64,000 bases of DNA, from assembly GCF_001456025.1 (NCBI RefSeq), contig NZ_LMTZ01000083.1, positions 101,915-165,914 on the forward strand. Reading direction: 5' to 3'. A program made the position numbers and the translations under genes. This DNA comes from Mastigocoleus testarum BC008 (GTDB taxonomy: Bacteria > Cyanobacteriota > Cyanobacteriia > Cyanobacteriales > Nostocaceae). Under the pieces are notes generated by a model, which saw nothing but the letters and a program-made list of their open reading frames with translations, did no database searches and was not told where the DNA came from. Positions 46,684-56,453 of the stretch are shown in pieces; position 1 is the stretch's first letter, and every line of letters begins with the position of its first letter.

Positions 46684-48019
46684 ATGAATTATGTAAAAGT
46701 TCCTGGTTATCTCCTCAAACAAATAAGAGAAGCATTATGCAGTGCTTTTTTCACTGAAACTAAATTAGCGATAATGCTACAAGATCGATTTGGTGAGAAC
46801 TTACATGAAATGGCTGGGGGTGAAGATTTAAATTGAGATCGCTTTTAACTTAGTGAAAGTTTTTGAGGCACAAGGTCGATTAACAGAACTGATTTCTGGT
46901 GCAATTAAACAAAATAGTGGTAATCCTCAATTGCAAGAAGTACAGAGAAAATATAATAATTTATTAACGCAAAATAATAATCAAAATCCAAAATCTAATA
47001 CACAATATTCTCAAAAGAATCAACCCATTACAGAATCTCTAAAAGTCCCAGAAATACCTGAAAACTTCCCCCAAATCAATAATTATCAACCTGTCACAGA
47101 ATCTTCGAAAGTATTAGGGAAAGCTGAAAATTCTCCTCAAATAAATACTTTTACATTTAAATTTGCAACCATCACAAAAGAAACAAAATCAATTAATTAT
47201 CATTACCACGGAAATCAATATTTTACTGAAAAACTGGGGAATCAAATTTCTTTAGAAATGGTTTGGATTCCTGGTGGTAGTTTTATAATGGGTGCACCAA
47301 AAACGGAAGAAGGTAGCGGTGATTCGGAACGCCCACAACGCGAAGTAAGAGTTCCATCATTCTGGATGGGTAAACATCCTGTAACTCAAAAACAATGGAA
47401 AGCCGTAGCAGGATTACCCAGAGTTAACTGCGATTTAAAACCAGATTCTTCTCATTTCAAAGGTGATAACAGACCAGTAGAACAAGTTTCCTGGTATGAC
47501 GCTGTTGAATTTTGTGCCAGACTGTCAAATCATACTGGAAGACAATATTCTCTTCCCAGTGAAGCACAATGGGAATATGCTTGTAGGGCAGGCACAACTA
47601 CTCCATTTAACTTTGGCGAAACAATTACAACTGAGTTGGCAAGCTGTCAGCCTAACATTGAGGCATCATTATTATCATTAATTCCCTTTGTTGGACAAGG
47701 AACAACTCCTGTGGGTAGCTTTGTGTCTAATGCCTTTGGGCTATACGATATGCACGGTAACGTTTGGGAATAGTGTCTTGATGATTGGCATTTAGACTAT
47801 AATGGTGCGCCGACAGATGGTAGTGCTTGGCTAAGTGAGAATAATAATTTTTCTCGGGTAACAGGTCGTGCCGTACTGCGGGGCGGTTCCTGGATCTACT
47901 ATCCTAATTACTGCCGTTCCGCGTTCCGCCTCAACGTCAATAGATCTGTTGGGCGCGACAAATCCAACGGCGACTTCAGTTTTCGTGTAGTCTGCGCGTT
48001 TGGGAATGATTTTTTGTAG
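46684..48019 (+). pseudogene. EAD1-formylglycine-generating-enzyme-like gene, broken by frameshift and nonsense codon
   Basis: The N-terminus (MNYVKVPGYLLKQIREALCS ... ETKLAIMLQDRFGENLHEMA) is an effector-associated domain 1. Its frame stops at TGA 46834-46836, but one extra T there restores IAFNLVKVFEAQGRLTELIS in the next frame. A linker and an FGE/SUMF1-type sulfatase-modifying domain follow (VWIPGGSFIMGAPKTEEGSG; PVTQKQWKAV; DAVEFCARLS; SEAQWEYACRAG). At 47771-47773 a TAG replaces the Trp codon of GNVWEW. In-frame sequence continues (CLDDW, VLRGGSWIYYPNYCRSAFRL, FRVVCAFG) to TAG at 48017-48019. EAD1-FGE proteins are conflict/signalling effectors in cyanobacteria. Two lesions imply inactivation. 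Confidence 0.85.
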
Positions 48020-48884
48020 TATTTTATGCCTCTAGGTTTTCCTTTACATTCCTTTCTTTTTTCCTTATTGCCCCTGTCTAGCGACTCGATTTTTTTGCAG
48101 AAAATAAGCTATCGATTTTTAAATTTCCAGTTTTGACAGTACTAGGTTAAATTAGGCGACTCAAATTACAAGTATTTTTTATACCTCGTTAATACATTAG
48201 TTAGTATTATTACTGCTATTAATGCGGCAAATATATCATCAAATAATAAAGTAGCGCGATCGCCATCTCATCACTGGTAAATACTAGGTGATTCCGCCCT
48301 CGCAACCGCAGTATTACTATTATTGTCATGCAATCATGACAAATTAAGCTATTCAGGGGTGTTTAGTCAGCTTTCAAGGGATAAAATGTCATGATTTGAT
48401 GACTTAACAATCCCTCAAGGGCTTATAAGTCCGTTCAAGGAGTCAAAAAGACTCCTCAACCCCCTTGATCCCTCGGTGGCATTGCTGGTTAATATTTATT
48501 TAACGACAGTTTTACTCCGTTCCTGAAAGTGAAGTGCTAATTTTGGCATCAGTAGGAATCACAAAAGAGTAAATCCTTAACCGAGAAAATATACAAACTC
48601 TACTCCTGTTCGCACTAAAGATGGTTGATGAAAGGAGATATGGGGGCGATTAATCTCTAGTTAAGAAACCGCAAACAGGTTGGATGGCACCTAATACTTA
48701 GTAACTTTAGACACCTAGTTTAAAAGTTTGCCGATTTATAAGCCTATCTAAAATAAGCACATAAAAAACCAGGATTCGTCAAATCGAGAGTTTATCTGAG
48801 ATAGATGGAAAATCTATCGAAGTATGCTGAACTGGGGTAAATAATAACGAATTTACCGTTCCTAAAATACTGGAGACCGAATTC
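48020..48884. other. Intergenic region with several hairpins
   Basis: 865 bp without a gene. TTGTCATG-CAAT-CATGACAA (48323-48342) and AGGAGTC-AAAAA-GACTCCT (48438-48456) are perfect small hairpins. The second is nested in a larger CAAGG...CCTTG pairing. The last ~100 bp should hold the promoter of the DUF4912 gene, whose ATG has GGAG nine bases upstream. Confidence 0.5.
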
Positions 48885-50114
48885 ATGGCAAAAGAACGCC
48901 CACCATTAGAAGAGATGACATTGAGGCAACTACGTAGAGTTGCCAGTGAATATGGCGTCTCCCGCTACAGCAGGATGCGAAAAGCGCAGCTATTAGCAGC
49001 AGTTCAAGAAGTAGAACGCAAAAAGATTTCTGTTAATCAATCTCGTTCGCCGGAGGCACAAGAAACCGTGGAAGCAGCAAAATTTGAGTTGGGTCAAGTA
49101 GATCGCACTGGTGGTAACCTTGCTGATGTTGATGAAGGACTAAACGATTTACCCGCAGGTTACGGCGAAAGTCGAATTGTTTTAATGCCTCGCGATCCTC
49201 AATGGGCTTATGCTTACTGGGATGTACCCAACGAGCATAAAGAAGAATTGAGAAGACAGGGAGGACAACAACTCGCCCTAAGAATTTATGATGTTACCGA
49301 CATCGACTTAGAACACCAAAGCCCCCACAGCATTCAGGAATATCCTTCTGATGAGTTAGCGAGAGAATGGTACATACCTATTCCAGTAAGCGATCGCGAT
49401 TATGTGATTGACATTGGTTATCGTTGTGCTGACGGTCGCTGGTTAGTATTGGCTCGTTCTGCAACAGTCCACACTCCTCCTGTTTATCCCTCCGACTGGA
49501 TTGAAGATATTTTCATTACCGTTGACTTCGAAGAAGATTTACGCGGTCAGACTAAATACGAACTCGTACCTCCTTCCAAGAAACAACCAGAACCTGGTGT
49601 TACTACCGGTAACCAGATTTACGACCAAATCTTTGGTATGGCAGAATCTGCTGAAGCAATGCGAGTTGCTGGTTCTATCTTTGGTTCTATGCACCACGTA
49701 CCTGGCTCAATGGCTCCAGAGCAAGCAATTAGTTCCTACATCTTCCCCTCCGGCGTTGGTATGTGGGCGCAGCCTAATGTATCAGGCTTAAATATGTCTG
49801 GTGTTGGTTTTTCTGCTTCTGCACCACCAGTTCGTCCCCGCAAGTTCTGGTTAATTGCTGATGCGGAGTTGATTGTTTACGGTGCTACCGAACCTGATGC
49901 TACAGTAACCATTGGTGATCGCCAAATTCAACTCAATCCCGACGGAACTTTCCGCTTCCAGATGTCCTTCCAAGACGGTTTAATTGACTATCCAATTAAA
50001 GCTGTTGCAGTTGATGGTGAACAAACCCGTTCAATTCACATGAAGTTCAATCGTGAAACACCCTCGCGTCACACCAATACTAAGGAAGAAGCTGTTTTAG
50101 AATGGTTTTCCTAA
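48885..50114 (+). CDS. DUF4912 protein with N-terminal Rho-N/SAP-like domain
   Basis: 409 aa. Residues 8-46 (MTLRQLRRVASEYGVSRYSR ... KAQLLAAVQ) resemble the Rho N-terminal/SAP-like helical fold, which often binds nucleic acid. DUF4912 follows (about 88-230), beginning RIVLMPRDPQWAYAYWDVPN, with DRDYVIDIGYRCADGRW in the middle. The last ~100 residues (PRKFWLIADAELIVYGATEP ... DGTFRFQMSFQDG) form a second beta domain. It is conserved in filamentous cyanobacteria without a known role. A strong terminator follows, implying solid expression. Confidence 0.88.
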   Translation: MAKERPPLEEMTLRQLRRVASEYGVSRYSRMRKAQLLAAVQEVERKKISVNQSRSPEAQETVEAAKFELGQVDRTGGNLADVDEGLNDLPAGYGESRIVLMPRDPQWAYAYWDVPNEHKEELRRQGGQQLALRIYDVTDIDLEHQSPHSIQEYPSDELAREWYIPIPVSDRDYVIDIGYRCADGRWLVLARSATVHTPPVYPSDWIEDIFITVDFEEDLRGQTKYELVPPSKKQPEPGVTTGNQIYDQIFGMAESAEAMRVAGSIFGSMHHVPGSMAPEQAISSYIFPSGVGMWAQPNVSGLNMSGVGFSASAPPVRPRKFWLIADAELIVYGATEPDATVTIGDRQIQLNPDGTFRFQMSFQDGLIDYPIKAVAVDGEQTRSIHMKFNRETPSRHTNTKEEAVLEWFS

Positions 50115-50197
50115 TTTTTGCTGAAGGAATGTGAGATTTGAGATTTAAAATTTGAGATTTCAGATTAACAAAAATTCAGATATTGAACTTTATTTTC

Positions 50198-50234
50198 AAA
50201 CCGCTACAGAATATTTTGTAGCGGTTTTTGTTTT
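50198..50234 (+). terminator. Rho-independent terminator of the DUF4912 gene
   Basis: A perfect 11-bp stem (AAACCGCTACA / TGTAGCGGTTT) with an 8-nt loop runs into TTTTTGTTTT, about 85 nt after the stop codon. Confidence 0.92.
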
Positions 50235-50949
50235 CTCACATTTTTCTACATAAGAATAGAAAATACTGTGGTGTTATACGCAAGTAAAGAGTTCGGTAAA
50301 TACTTATAATTCCTATACATGTGCGAAAAACTGGAAACTCTTTCTTCCTTTTTGCCCTCTCTTGGTGCGTATTCCCACCCTGCAGGGTGGCTACGCCGGA
50401 CGGGGGGCTTTGGGTTCTCGCTTAGGGAGACGTTTTGCTGATGCATCACTGTTCCTTTCTCCCCTGCAGATTTAATAATAAGTAATTAAGAGAACATGAC
50501 CGACTACGTCGGAAGGAAGAGGGAAGAGGGAAGAAGGAAGAAGTGTAATAAATTTGTATGTAAATTAATCCTTCTTTCTTACGACCAAAAGGGATACAAG
50601 CCCCTTAATTCTATTAAGAGCCTGCGGCGACGGCTTCGCCTCTGGAGAAATATAAACTTTTTCCTTATCAAATCCCCTTAATTTATTAATGGGGTTCCTT
50701 CTTCCTCCTTCCTTCTTCCTTCGTTAAATCAGAGCCTCAAGACTTGGATTTCCACAGAGAAACTGACAATAAGATAATTTTTACCTGTAACAGCACATCG
50801 ACCTACGCCTTCTTGAATAAATAAGTATATTTTTTTATTTAGAAATTTCTCAATTAGTATTATCATCCATAGATCGTGTAGATACTTAAAATGCTAAACC
50901 TCTGTGCAATAACTAAATCTTTAGATTAATCTCTCAGTAAAATTAATAT
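50235..50949. repeat. Intergenic dispersed repeats and GGAAGAA tracts
   Basis: A GC-rich palindrome fragment (CCACCCTGCAGGGTGG near 50376-50393) is followed by a purine tract of GGAAGAG/GGAAGAA units (about 50508-50542). Its inverse, CTTCTTCCT units, lies at about 50697-50723, so the two tracts bracket ~155 bp. No gene is found. Confidence 0.55.
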
Positions 50950-51972
50950 ATGTCTAAGCAAAATATATTTTATTCATGGTTGATAACAGCAGTTATCCTA
51001 AATTTATTTACAGGTTGTAAAAATATTGAAAATATTGAAATTGCTGACAGTCAAGGGATTCAAAAAGCTCCGATTGAAACAGAAGTGATAGAAAGCAATC
51101 AAGAAAATAATCAAGAAGAAATTCAAGAAAAAGATTCAAAAGAATATTGTTTTGGTAAGGATAAAAATTCTAGCATTGCCTTCATAAAAACCAATAATTT
51201 GGGCGAGCAATATGAGAAAGGAATTAATCATGTAATTATTTTAAATCCCAAGTCTGAGGAATTAGATTTTAAAGTTAATGTTGGTTTAAACCATAAAATT
51301 TATAGCAAAACTAATCACGGTAAAATTAAGAAAGAATATGTACCCAAATTATTTTATGAGCTTGTCAATGAGGAAAACGCCAAATTAAATGGAAGATTAC
51401 CTCTAGCAGCTATTAATGCTGACTATATTGATACTGAAAATAAACCCCAAGGATTAAACATCTCCCGGGGAGTAGAATATTCTGGAGCATTTAAAAATAA
51501 ACGTTCTTCCTTTGGAATTTCAGGGGGGAAGCCAAGCCAGAGAAGAGCAACGATAAAAGTTGGTAGAAGAAACAGTGAAAGTTTAAATTACAATGTAGTT
51601 GGGGGAAATGGCAGATTTTACATTAACGGTAGATTTAAAGATATTTGTCAGGCTTTAGGGGAACTAGCTTGTAAGGGAGCAATAAATCGCTCGATGGCTG
51701 CGATTACTAATAAAGGCTATGTCATTTTGTTAGTAAACGATGCTAAAGCAAATTCATCCATTGAAATATCCTCATCGAATCGAGAACTTCTACCTCATAT
51801 GTTTGATGATGTTTTAAAAGGTATTGCTCGTAATAACTGTTTAGGCAAGATTCAAGAGGGAATGCTATTTGATGGTGGAATGTCTCCAGGACTTTATTAC
51901 AACAATAAAGTTTACCTAGAAAATCTGGGTCCAATTGGTTCAGTATTTTTGATTTATAAAAGAAACAGTTAG
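50950..51972 (+). CDS. Lipoprotein with phosphodiester glycosidase (NAGPA/DUF2233) domain
   Basis: 340 aa. The N-terminus (WLITAVILNLFTGC) is a lipoprotein signal with Cys23. The domain spans about 75-340: LPLAAINADYIDTENKPQGL near the start, INRSMAAITNKGYVILLVND in the middle and MLFDGGMSPGLYYNNKVYLE near the end. These are hallmarks of the family named for the human mannose-6-phosphate 'uncovering enzyme', which removes a sugar from a phosphodiester. In bacteria substrates are probably envelope polysaccharides. Expected on the outer face of a membrane. Single gene. Confidence 0.85.
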   Translation: MSKQNIFYSWLITAVILNLFTGCKNIENIEIADSQGIQKAPIETEVIESNQENNQEEIQEKDSKEYCFGKDKNSSIAFIKTNNLGEQYEKGINHVIILNPKSEELDFKVNVGLNHKIYSKTNHGKIKKEYVPKLFYELVNEENAKLNGRLPLAAINADYIDTENKPQGLNISRGVEYSGAFKNKRSSFGISGGKPSQRRATIKVGRRNSESLNYNVVGGNGRFYINGRFKDICQALGELACKGAINRSMAAITNKGYVILLVNDAKANSSIEISSSNRELLPHMFDDVLKGIARNNCLGKIQEGMLFDGGMSPGLYYNNKVYLENLGPIGSVFLIYKRNS

Positions 51973-52159
51973 GCTGAATGACTGATGATAGGTGATAGGC
52001 GATGGAGTTAATTGTTATTTATTTTCTCTGTTTTCTGTTTACTTTATCCCATCACTGAAGCCCTGAATTTTGAGTTTACTGTATAACTTTTAAAAAGATA
52101 AAGATGATAAATAGGTTAATTTTAACGATAGTCTGGAGGTAGGAACAAGTAAGCATCAT

Positions 52160-52726
52160 ATGACACCTTCAGAAATTACGGATACTCTCAAAGAGTTATT
52201 TGGTACAACTACAGTCAATGTAGTTGAACGCGGCTCTTGGCAAGTAGAAATGCCTAGTTTTCGCCTATTGGTTTTGCTTTCTGAAGATGAAAGTTGGTTG
52301 CGACTACTGTTACCGATTTTGACATTTCAGGAAGCACAGCCTTTTTTAGAACAATTTTTAGAAGCAAACTTCGATGATACCCAGGAAGTTCGTTACGCCT
52401 TAAATCAAGGTGTAATTTGGGGAGTTTTTCAGCACACCAGGGAAAGTTTGACTGTTGAAGATTTTAAGAGTGCTGTTACGCGTCTTGTTTCTTTGCAGCA
52501 GGCTGGTATAAATGATGTTTTCAATAATCTGATTGAAAGCCGTATCCGGCGAATTATTGCAACTGCAAAAATTCAAGGACAGTCGTTAGAAGCAACAATG
52601 CAAACCTTAGATCGGTTTTATGCTGAAGGTTTGATGGGTGATCGAGAACAAACTTCACAGGAACGAGAACAAGTATTGGGGGCTTGGCGACGTCGATTAG
52701 AACAACTTTGGAACGATGTGGATTGA
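52160..52726 (+). CDS. Conserved hypothetical cyanobacterial protein
   Basis: 188 aa, no signal or membrane helix. The first half has alternating strands and helices (WQVEMPSFRLLVLLSEDESW, LRLLLPILTFQEAQPFLEQF) somewhat like YbjN or secretion-chaperone folds. The second half is helical and charged (IESRIRRIIATAKIQGQSLE). It could bind another protein. I recognise no named family. GTCTGGAGGTAGG lies upstream and an in-frame ATG begins the conserved part. Monocistronic. Confidence 0.75.
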   Translation: MTPSEITDTLKELFGTTTVNVVERGSWQVEMPSFRLLVLLSEDESWLRLLLPILTFQEAQPFLEQFLEANFDDTQEVRYALNQGVIWGVFQHTRESLTVEDFKSAVTRLVSLQQAGINDVFNNLIESRIRRIIATAKIQGQSLEATMQTLDRFYAEGLMGDREQTSQEREQVLGAWRRRLEQLWNDVD

Positions 52727-52730
52727 AATC

Positions 52731-52816
52731 AGTTGTCAGTTAACAGTTAACAGTTAAGTAGGTTAGTAAGAAAAATCATAACTTGTTTGTAATAGCGCTT
52801 TAGCGCTAAAGCGCTA
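52731..52816. repeat. STRR heptads and a perfect 24-nt palindrome
   Basis: CAGTTAA heptads (about 52734-52757) are followed at 52793-52816 by a 24-nt sequence identical to its own reverse complement, built from three AGCGCT cores. It is a dispersed palindrome or a strong cruciform/hairpin. Confidence 0.8.
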
Positions 52817-53009
52817 CTACGAGCCAAATACGAGTATTTTATATTTCTTTACATAGTTTACTTTTTTCTTGCCTACTTACTTAACAGCGATCAATTACTC
52901 ATTATCATATGACGCTGTCGCGTCACAATCCCTAATCCCCTATAGCCAAGCTCCAGTCGCGGGGGCATGCAGTGCTATCCCCAGTCGCCAATCCCCTATC
53001 CCCAAAATC

Positions 53010-53399
53010 ATGGACATCATTGAAACCCTCAAAGCAGATTACAAAAAATTTCCTGTAGATCAAACTTATAGCATCTACGCTGATAATGTTTATTTTCAAG
53101 ATCCGATGACCAAGTTTCGCGGTCTTGAACGCTATAAAAAAATGATTCAGTTTATTCAAACTTGGTTTTTAAATATCAAAATGGACGTACATGGCATCCG
53201 CCAAGAGAAAGATTTTATTAAAACTGAGTGGACTTTAAGCTGGAATACTCCCCTACCTTGGAAACCCCGAATTTCAATTTCTGGCTGGAGTGAATTAAAG
53301 ACAAATTCGGAAAATTTAATCGTTTCTCATATTGATTATTGGTATTGTTCGCGTTTTGATGTACTAAAACAGCATTTCTTTTCCTTAAACAGTCGATAA
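53010..53399 (+). CDS. DUF2358 domain protein
   Basis: 129 aa from the ATG at 53010. The sequence MDIIETLKADYKKFPVDQTY, then IYADNVYFQDPMTKFRG and PRISISGWSELK are typical of DUF2358, an NTF2-like family seen in cyanobacteria and plastids, with no known reaction. The frame remains open to 52869, but that part is translated repeat DNA (AATCCCCTATCCCC units) and is not conserved protein. No Shine-Dalgarno is visible because the repeat reaches to the start codon. Cytosolic; 38 nt upstream of the ATPase gene, probably one operon. Confidence 0.85.
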   Translation: MDIIETLKADYKKFPVDQTYSIYADNVYFQDPMTKFRGLERYKKMIQFIQTWFLNIKMDVHGIRQEKDFIKTEWTLSWNTPLPWKPRISISGWSELKTNSENLIVSHIDYWYCSRFDVLKQHFFSLNSR

Positions 53400-53437
53400 T
53401 GTAAATAAATGTAAACGATATCTCAGGCAAATTATTC

Positions 53438-54625
53438 ATGCGCGTAATTCTGATGACTGGTAAAGGAGGAGTGGGTAAGACCTCCGTTGCTGCTGCGACT
53501 GGACTTCGTTGTGCGGAACTTGGCTATCGAACGTTGGTTTTAAGTACGGATCCGGCTCATTCCTTAGCAGATAGTTTTGATATTGAACTAGGACATGAAC
53601 CCAAGCAAGTTCGCCCCAACTTATGGGGCGCGGAATTAGATGCATTGCAAGAATTAGAAGGAAACTGGGGTTCTGTAAAGCGTTATATTACCCAAGTTTT
53701 ACAAGCAAGGGGTCTAGAAGGGGTACAAGCGGAAGAATTAGCAATCTTACCGGGAATGGATGAAATCTTCGGCTTGGTAAGAATGAAGCGTCATTATGAT
53801 GAAGGTGATTTTGATGTACTAATTATTGATTCCGCTCCTACAGGTACGGCGTTGCGGCTATTAAGTTTACCGGAAGTTGGCGGTTGGTACATGCGCCGTT
53901 TCTACAAACCATTCCAAAATATTTCGGTAGCACTCAGACCTTTGGTTGAACCTTTGTTTAAACCGATTGCTGGGTTTTCCCTACCAGATAAAGAAGTTAT
54001 GGATGCTCCTTATGAATTTTACGAGCAAATTGAAGCACTAGAAAAAGTGTTAACAGATAACAATCAAACTTCAGTACGTCTGGTTGCAAACCCAGAAAAA
54101 ATGGTCATCAAAGAATCATTGCGCGCCCATGCTTATTTAAGTTTATACAATGTAGCAACAGATTTAGTGATTGCAAATCGGATTATTCCTGACGAAGTTC
54201 AAGACCCATTTTTCCAACGTTGGAAAGCAAATCAGCAACATTATCGTCAGGAAATTCACGATAACTTCCTTCCTTTACCGGTGAAAGAAGTTCCTCTATT
54301 CTCGGAAGAGATGTGTGGTATGGCTGCTTTAGAAAGACTCAAAGAAACTCTTTATAAAGAAGAAGATCCCACCCAAGTTTATTACAAAGAAACTACTATC
54401 AGAGTTGTGCAAAATAACGAACAATATACTTTGGAATTATACTTACCTGGGATTCCCAAAGAGCAAGTGCAATTGAGTAAAAGCGCCGATGAATTAAATA
54501 TTACTATTGGTAATCATCGACGCAATTTAGTTCTACCCCAGGCTTTAGCTGCACTACAACCTGCAGGAGCAAAAATGGAAGAAGATTATCTGAAAATCCG
54601 CTTTGCTGAACCTGCGAAGGTTTAA
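53438..54625 (+). CDS. ArsA/Get3-family ATPase with C-terminal Hsp20-like domain
   Basis: 395 aa. The deviant Walker A is GKGGVGKTS (8-16), switch I contains [12 protein letters not shown], and [17 protein letters not shown] is the Walker B/switch II region. The C-terminal ~75 residues ([20 protein letters not shown] and on) form an alpha-crystallin/p23-like beta-sandwich. This fusion is common in cyanobacteria and Chloroflexi and is related to Get3, which handles tail-anchored membrane proteins; arsenite transport is unlikely because no arsB or Cys cluster is present. Chaperoning is inferred from homology. Likely co-transcribed with the DUF2358 gene. Confidence 0.92.
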   Translation: MRVILMTGKGGVGKTSVAAATGLRCAELGYRTLVLSTDPAHSLADSFDIELGHEPKQVRPNLWGAELDALQELEGNWGSVKRYITQVLQARGLEGVQAEELAILPGMDEIFGLVRMKRHYDEGDFDVLIIDSAPTGTALRLLSLPEVGGWYMRRFYKPFQNISVALRPLVEPLFKPIAGFSLPDKEVMDAPYEFYEQIEALEKVLTDNNQTSVRLVANPEKMVIKESLRAHAYLSLYNVATDLVIANRIIPDEVQDPFFQRWKANQQHYRQEIHDNFLPLPVKEVPLFSEEMCGMAALERLKETLYKEEDPTQVYYKETTIRVVQNNEQYTLELYLPGIPKEQVQLSKSADELNITIGNHRRNLVLPQALAALQPAGAKMEEDYLKIRFAEPAKV

Positions 54626-54638
54626 TCAGTTATCAGTT

Positions 54639-54687
54639 GTCAGTTATCAGTTTTTTGATTATTGTTAACTGTTCACTGATAACTGAC
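54639..54687. terminator. Hairpin between convergent genes
   Basis: GTCAGTTATCAGT (54639-54651) pairs perfectly with 54675-54687. A TTTTTT run is in the loop on the plus side. Built from STRR heptads, it may serve both the ATPase gene and rsgA (whose stop is one base away). Confidence 0.55.
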
Positions 54688-54688
54688 T

Positions 54689-55756
54689 TCACCGTTTGTG
54701 ATGGTTTCGTATTGCTTTAGTTCTCTGCTTCCATCTGGCTTTGGTGTTGAGAGATTCTCTCTGATTTTGCTTTCTGGCGAGGTAATTTTTTTCCTTTTGC
54801 AGTTTTTGGTAATTCAGAAAACGCTTCTGGTCTAAAATTCCTTCTGCAAGTGCTTCTCGAACAGCACAACCCGGTTCATGTTGATGTTGACAGTCGCGAA
54901 AACGACATTGCTCCGCGAGTGTTTCAATGTCTGCAAAGGTTTCTTGCAAACCGTCTTGTACATCCCACAATTGGAGTTCTCGCATTCCTGGTGTATCTAT
55001 TAATAATGCTCCAGAAGGTAAACAAAGTAACTCACTACTAGTGGTAGTATGTCGACCTTTGCTGTCACCTTGACGCACTGTCTGCACCACATGAACCTCT
55101 TTTCCAATAATTTGATTGGTTAGAGTTGATTTACCCACACCCGAAGAACCAAGTAAAACTATGGTTTGTCCAAGCTGTAGGTAAGGTTGCAATATTTCCA
55201 ATCCTCGTTCATGCAAAGTAATAGCACTGATTGCAATAATTGGAACTCCTGGAGCGATCGCTTCTACTTCCAGCACTTTTTGTTCCCAAAATTCGCATAG
55301 ATCCACTTTATTGAGGATAATGACTGGATTTGCACCACTTTCCCAGGTCAGCACCAAATAGCGTTCGATCCGTCTCAAGTTAAAGTTATCATCCAACCCA
55401 CATACGAGAAATACCGTATCAATATTGGTTGCAATCATTTGTTCTTGTGTTTTAGCACCCGCAACCTTGCGGGAGAATTTACTTTTACGGGGTAAAACTT
55501 GGTGAATAATTGCTTGAGTCGAATTATTTGGTTGGGTAGCAGCAACCCAGTCACCCACTGCTGGTAAATTTTGAGAAGATGTCGCTTCATGTCGAAGTTT
55601 ACCTGCTAGTACACCTGCTATTTCACCAAATTCTGCATATAAAAGATAGCCACCTTTATATTCTTGAGCAACTCTAGCCAGAAAATATCCTTCCATAGCC
55701 AATTGCTCAAAGCTAGAAGCAAACCAATTGCTCCAGCCAAGTAGTTCTAAATTCAT
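54689..55756 (-). CDS. rsgA: Small-subunit ribosome biogenesis GTPase RsgA
   Basis: 355 aa. An OB-fold N-terminus is followed by a circularly permuted GTPase: G4 NKVD (149-152) comes before G1 GSSGVGKST (203-211) and G3 DTPG (254-257). The C-terminal zinc finger has C284, C289, H291 and C297. RsgA (YjeQ) checks late 30S maturation and releases RbfA upon GTP hydrolysis. Cytosolic. It is convergent with the Get3-like gene and has its own promoter. Firm call. Confidence 0.96.
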   Translation of the reverse strand: MNLELLGWSNWFASSFEQLAMEGYFLARVAQEYKGGYLLYAEFGEIAGVLAGKLRHEATSSQNLPAVGDWVAATQPNNSTQAIIHQVLPRKSKFSRKVAGAKTQEQMIATNIDTVFLVCGLDDNFNLRRIERYLVLTWESGANPVIILNKVDLCEFWEQKVLEVEAIAPGVPIIAISAITLHERGLEILQPYLQLGQTIVLLGSSGVGKSTLTNQIIGKEVHVVQTVRQGDSKGRHTTTSSELLCLPSGALLIDTPGMRELQLWDVQDGLQETFADIETLAEQCRFRDCQHQHEPGCAVREALAEGILDQKRFLNYQKLQKEKNYLARKQNQRESLNTKARWKQRTKAIRNHHKR

Positions 55757-55993
55757 TGTTTTCCTCTATGTAAAGCCTTTTGTAGAGATGGCTGTACAGA
55801 GGTATTTTAACTTCAGACTACATTCGCAACTCAAAAGACATCTGCAGGAAAAGAATTATACGTTTCCCACAAAATCCTGATAGAGACGTAGCATGATACA
55901 TCTCTACATTATTTATTTTCTATGGATGTCTAATGCAAGAAAGTCTGTGTAAATGCAGAAACCTCTGTAAGCCGTATTTTCAGGGTTTGATCT

Positions 55994-56195
55994 ATGAAGC
56001 GAACCACCGACTCAGTCATATTCCTTCTCCTTACTACTTACAGCCATGCTCATTACGAGTATAGCTCGTGCAGAAAAAGATGTGTTTGATGAGAAATTAA
56101 GAAAGTTTAAATGCAGTAAACCTCGTTCGTTCAGGATGAAGGATAATGTCGATACCCCTCAGAACAAAAATAAGACTTACCCACAGACAACTTAA
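55994..56195 (+). pseudogene. Decayed small secreted-protein gene cut by a MITE-like element
   Basis: From the ATG at 55994 one frame gives MKRTTDSVIFLLLTTY, a signal-peptide start. The sequence then makes better sense in another frame from about 56040: AMLITSIARAEKDVFDEKLR, then KFKCSKPRSF. The reading runs into the terminal repeat of the element at 56171 and stops at 56195. One frameshift plus an insertion in the 3' end is the simplest reading. The second-frame ORF alone (56046-56195, 49 aa) could still be translated. Confidence 0.4.
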
Positions 56196-56378
56196 TTGTA
56201 GTCATTGCGACGATAGGTTAGCAGCTCGGTACGTAGCGCAGCTATAGCGTTTCCGTTAGGAAATAGCAATCCCAAACCAATGACCTTGCGGTCACGCTAT
56301 AGCTATAGCTGCGCTACCTACGGAGCCGCTACCTTACGGATCCGCTAATGAAAATTCCTAACGAGTGCGTAAGTCCTA
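56171..56378. mobile_element. MITE-like element with inner inverted repeat
   Basis: TAAGACTTACCCAC (56171-56184) and GTGCGTAAGTCCTA (56365-56378) are imperfect terminal inverted repeats (12 of 14) of the GGACTTACGCA class seen at cyanobacterial IS and MITE ends. Inside, 56233-56250 is inversely repeated at 56294-56317 with one extra 6-base unit. 208 bp, non-coding. Confidence 0.55.
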
Positions 56379-56453
56379 AAAAATCTAGAACAAAATAAAG
56401 GTAGATTTTTAGCGATCGCATTCATCGCCAATAAAAAGATAGGAAAGACTGCT

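Noticed and set aside
53436..53645. Minus-strand frame opposite the Get3-like gene
   Set aside because: It lies antisense inside a well-supported gene and has no recognisable content.
53438..54625. Arsenite-pump ATPase function
   Set aside because: There is no arsenite-binding Cys cluster and no ars genes nearby; the Hsp20-like tail points to the Get3-like chaperone branch.
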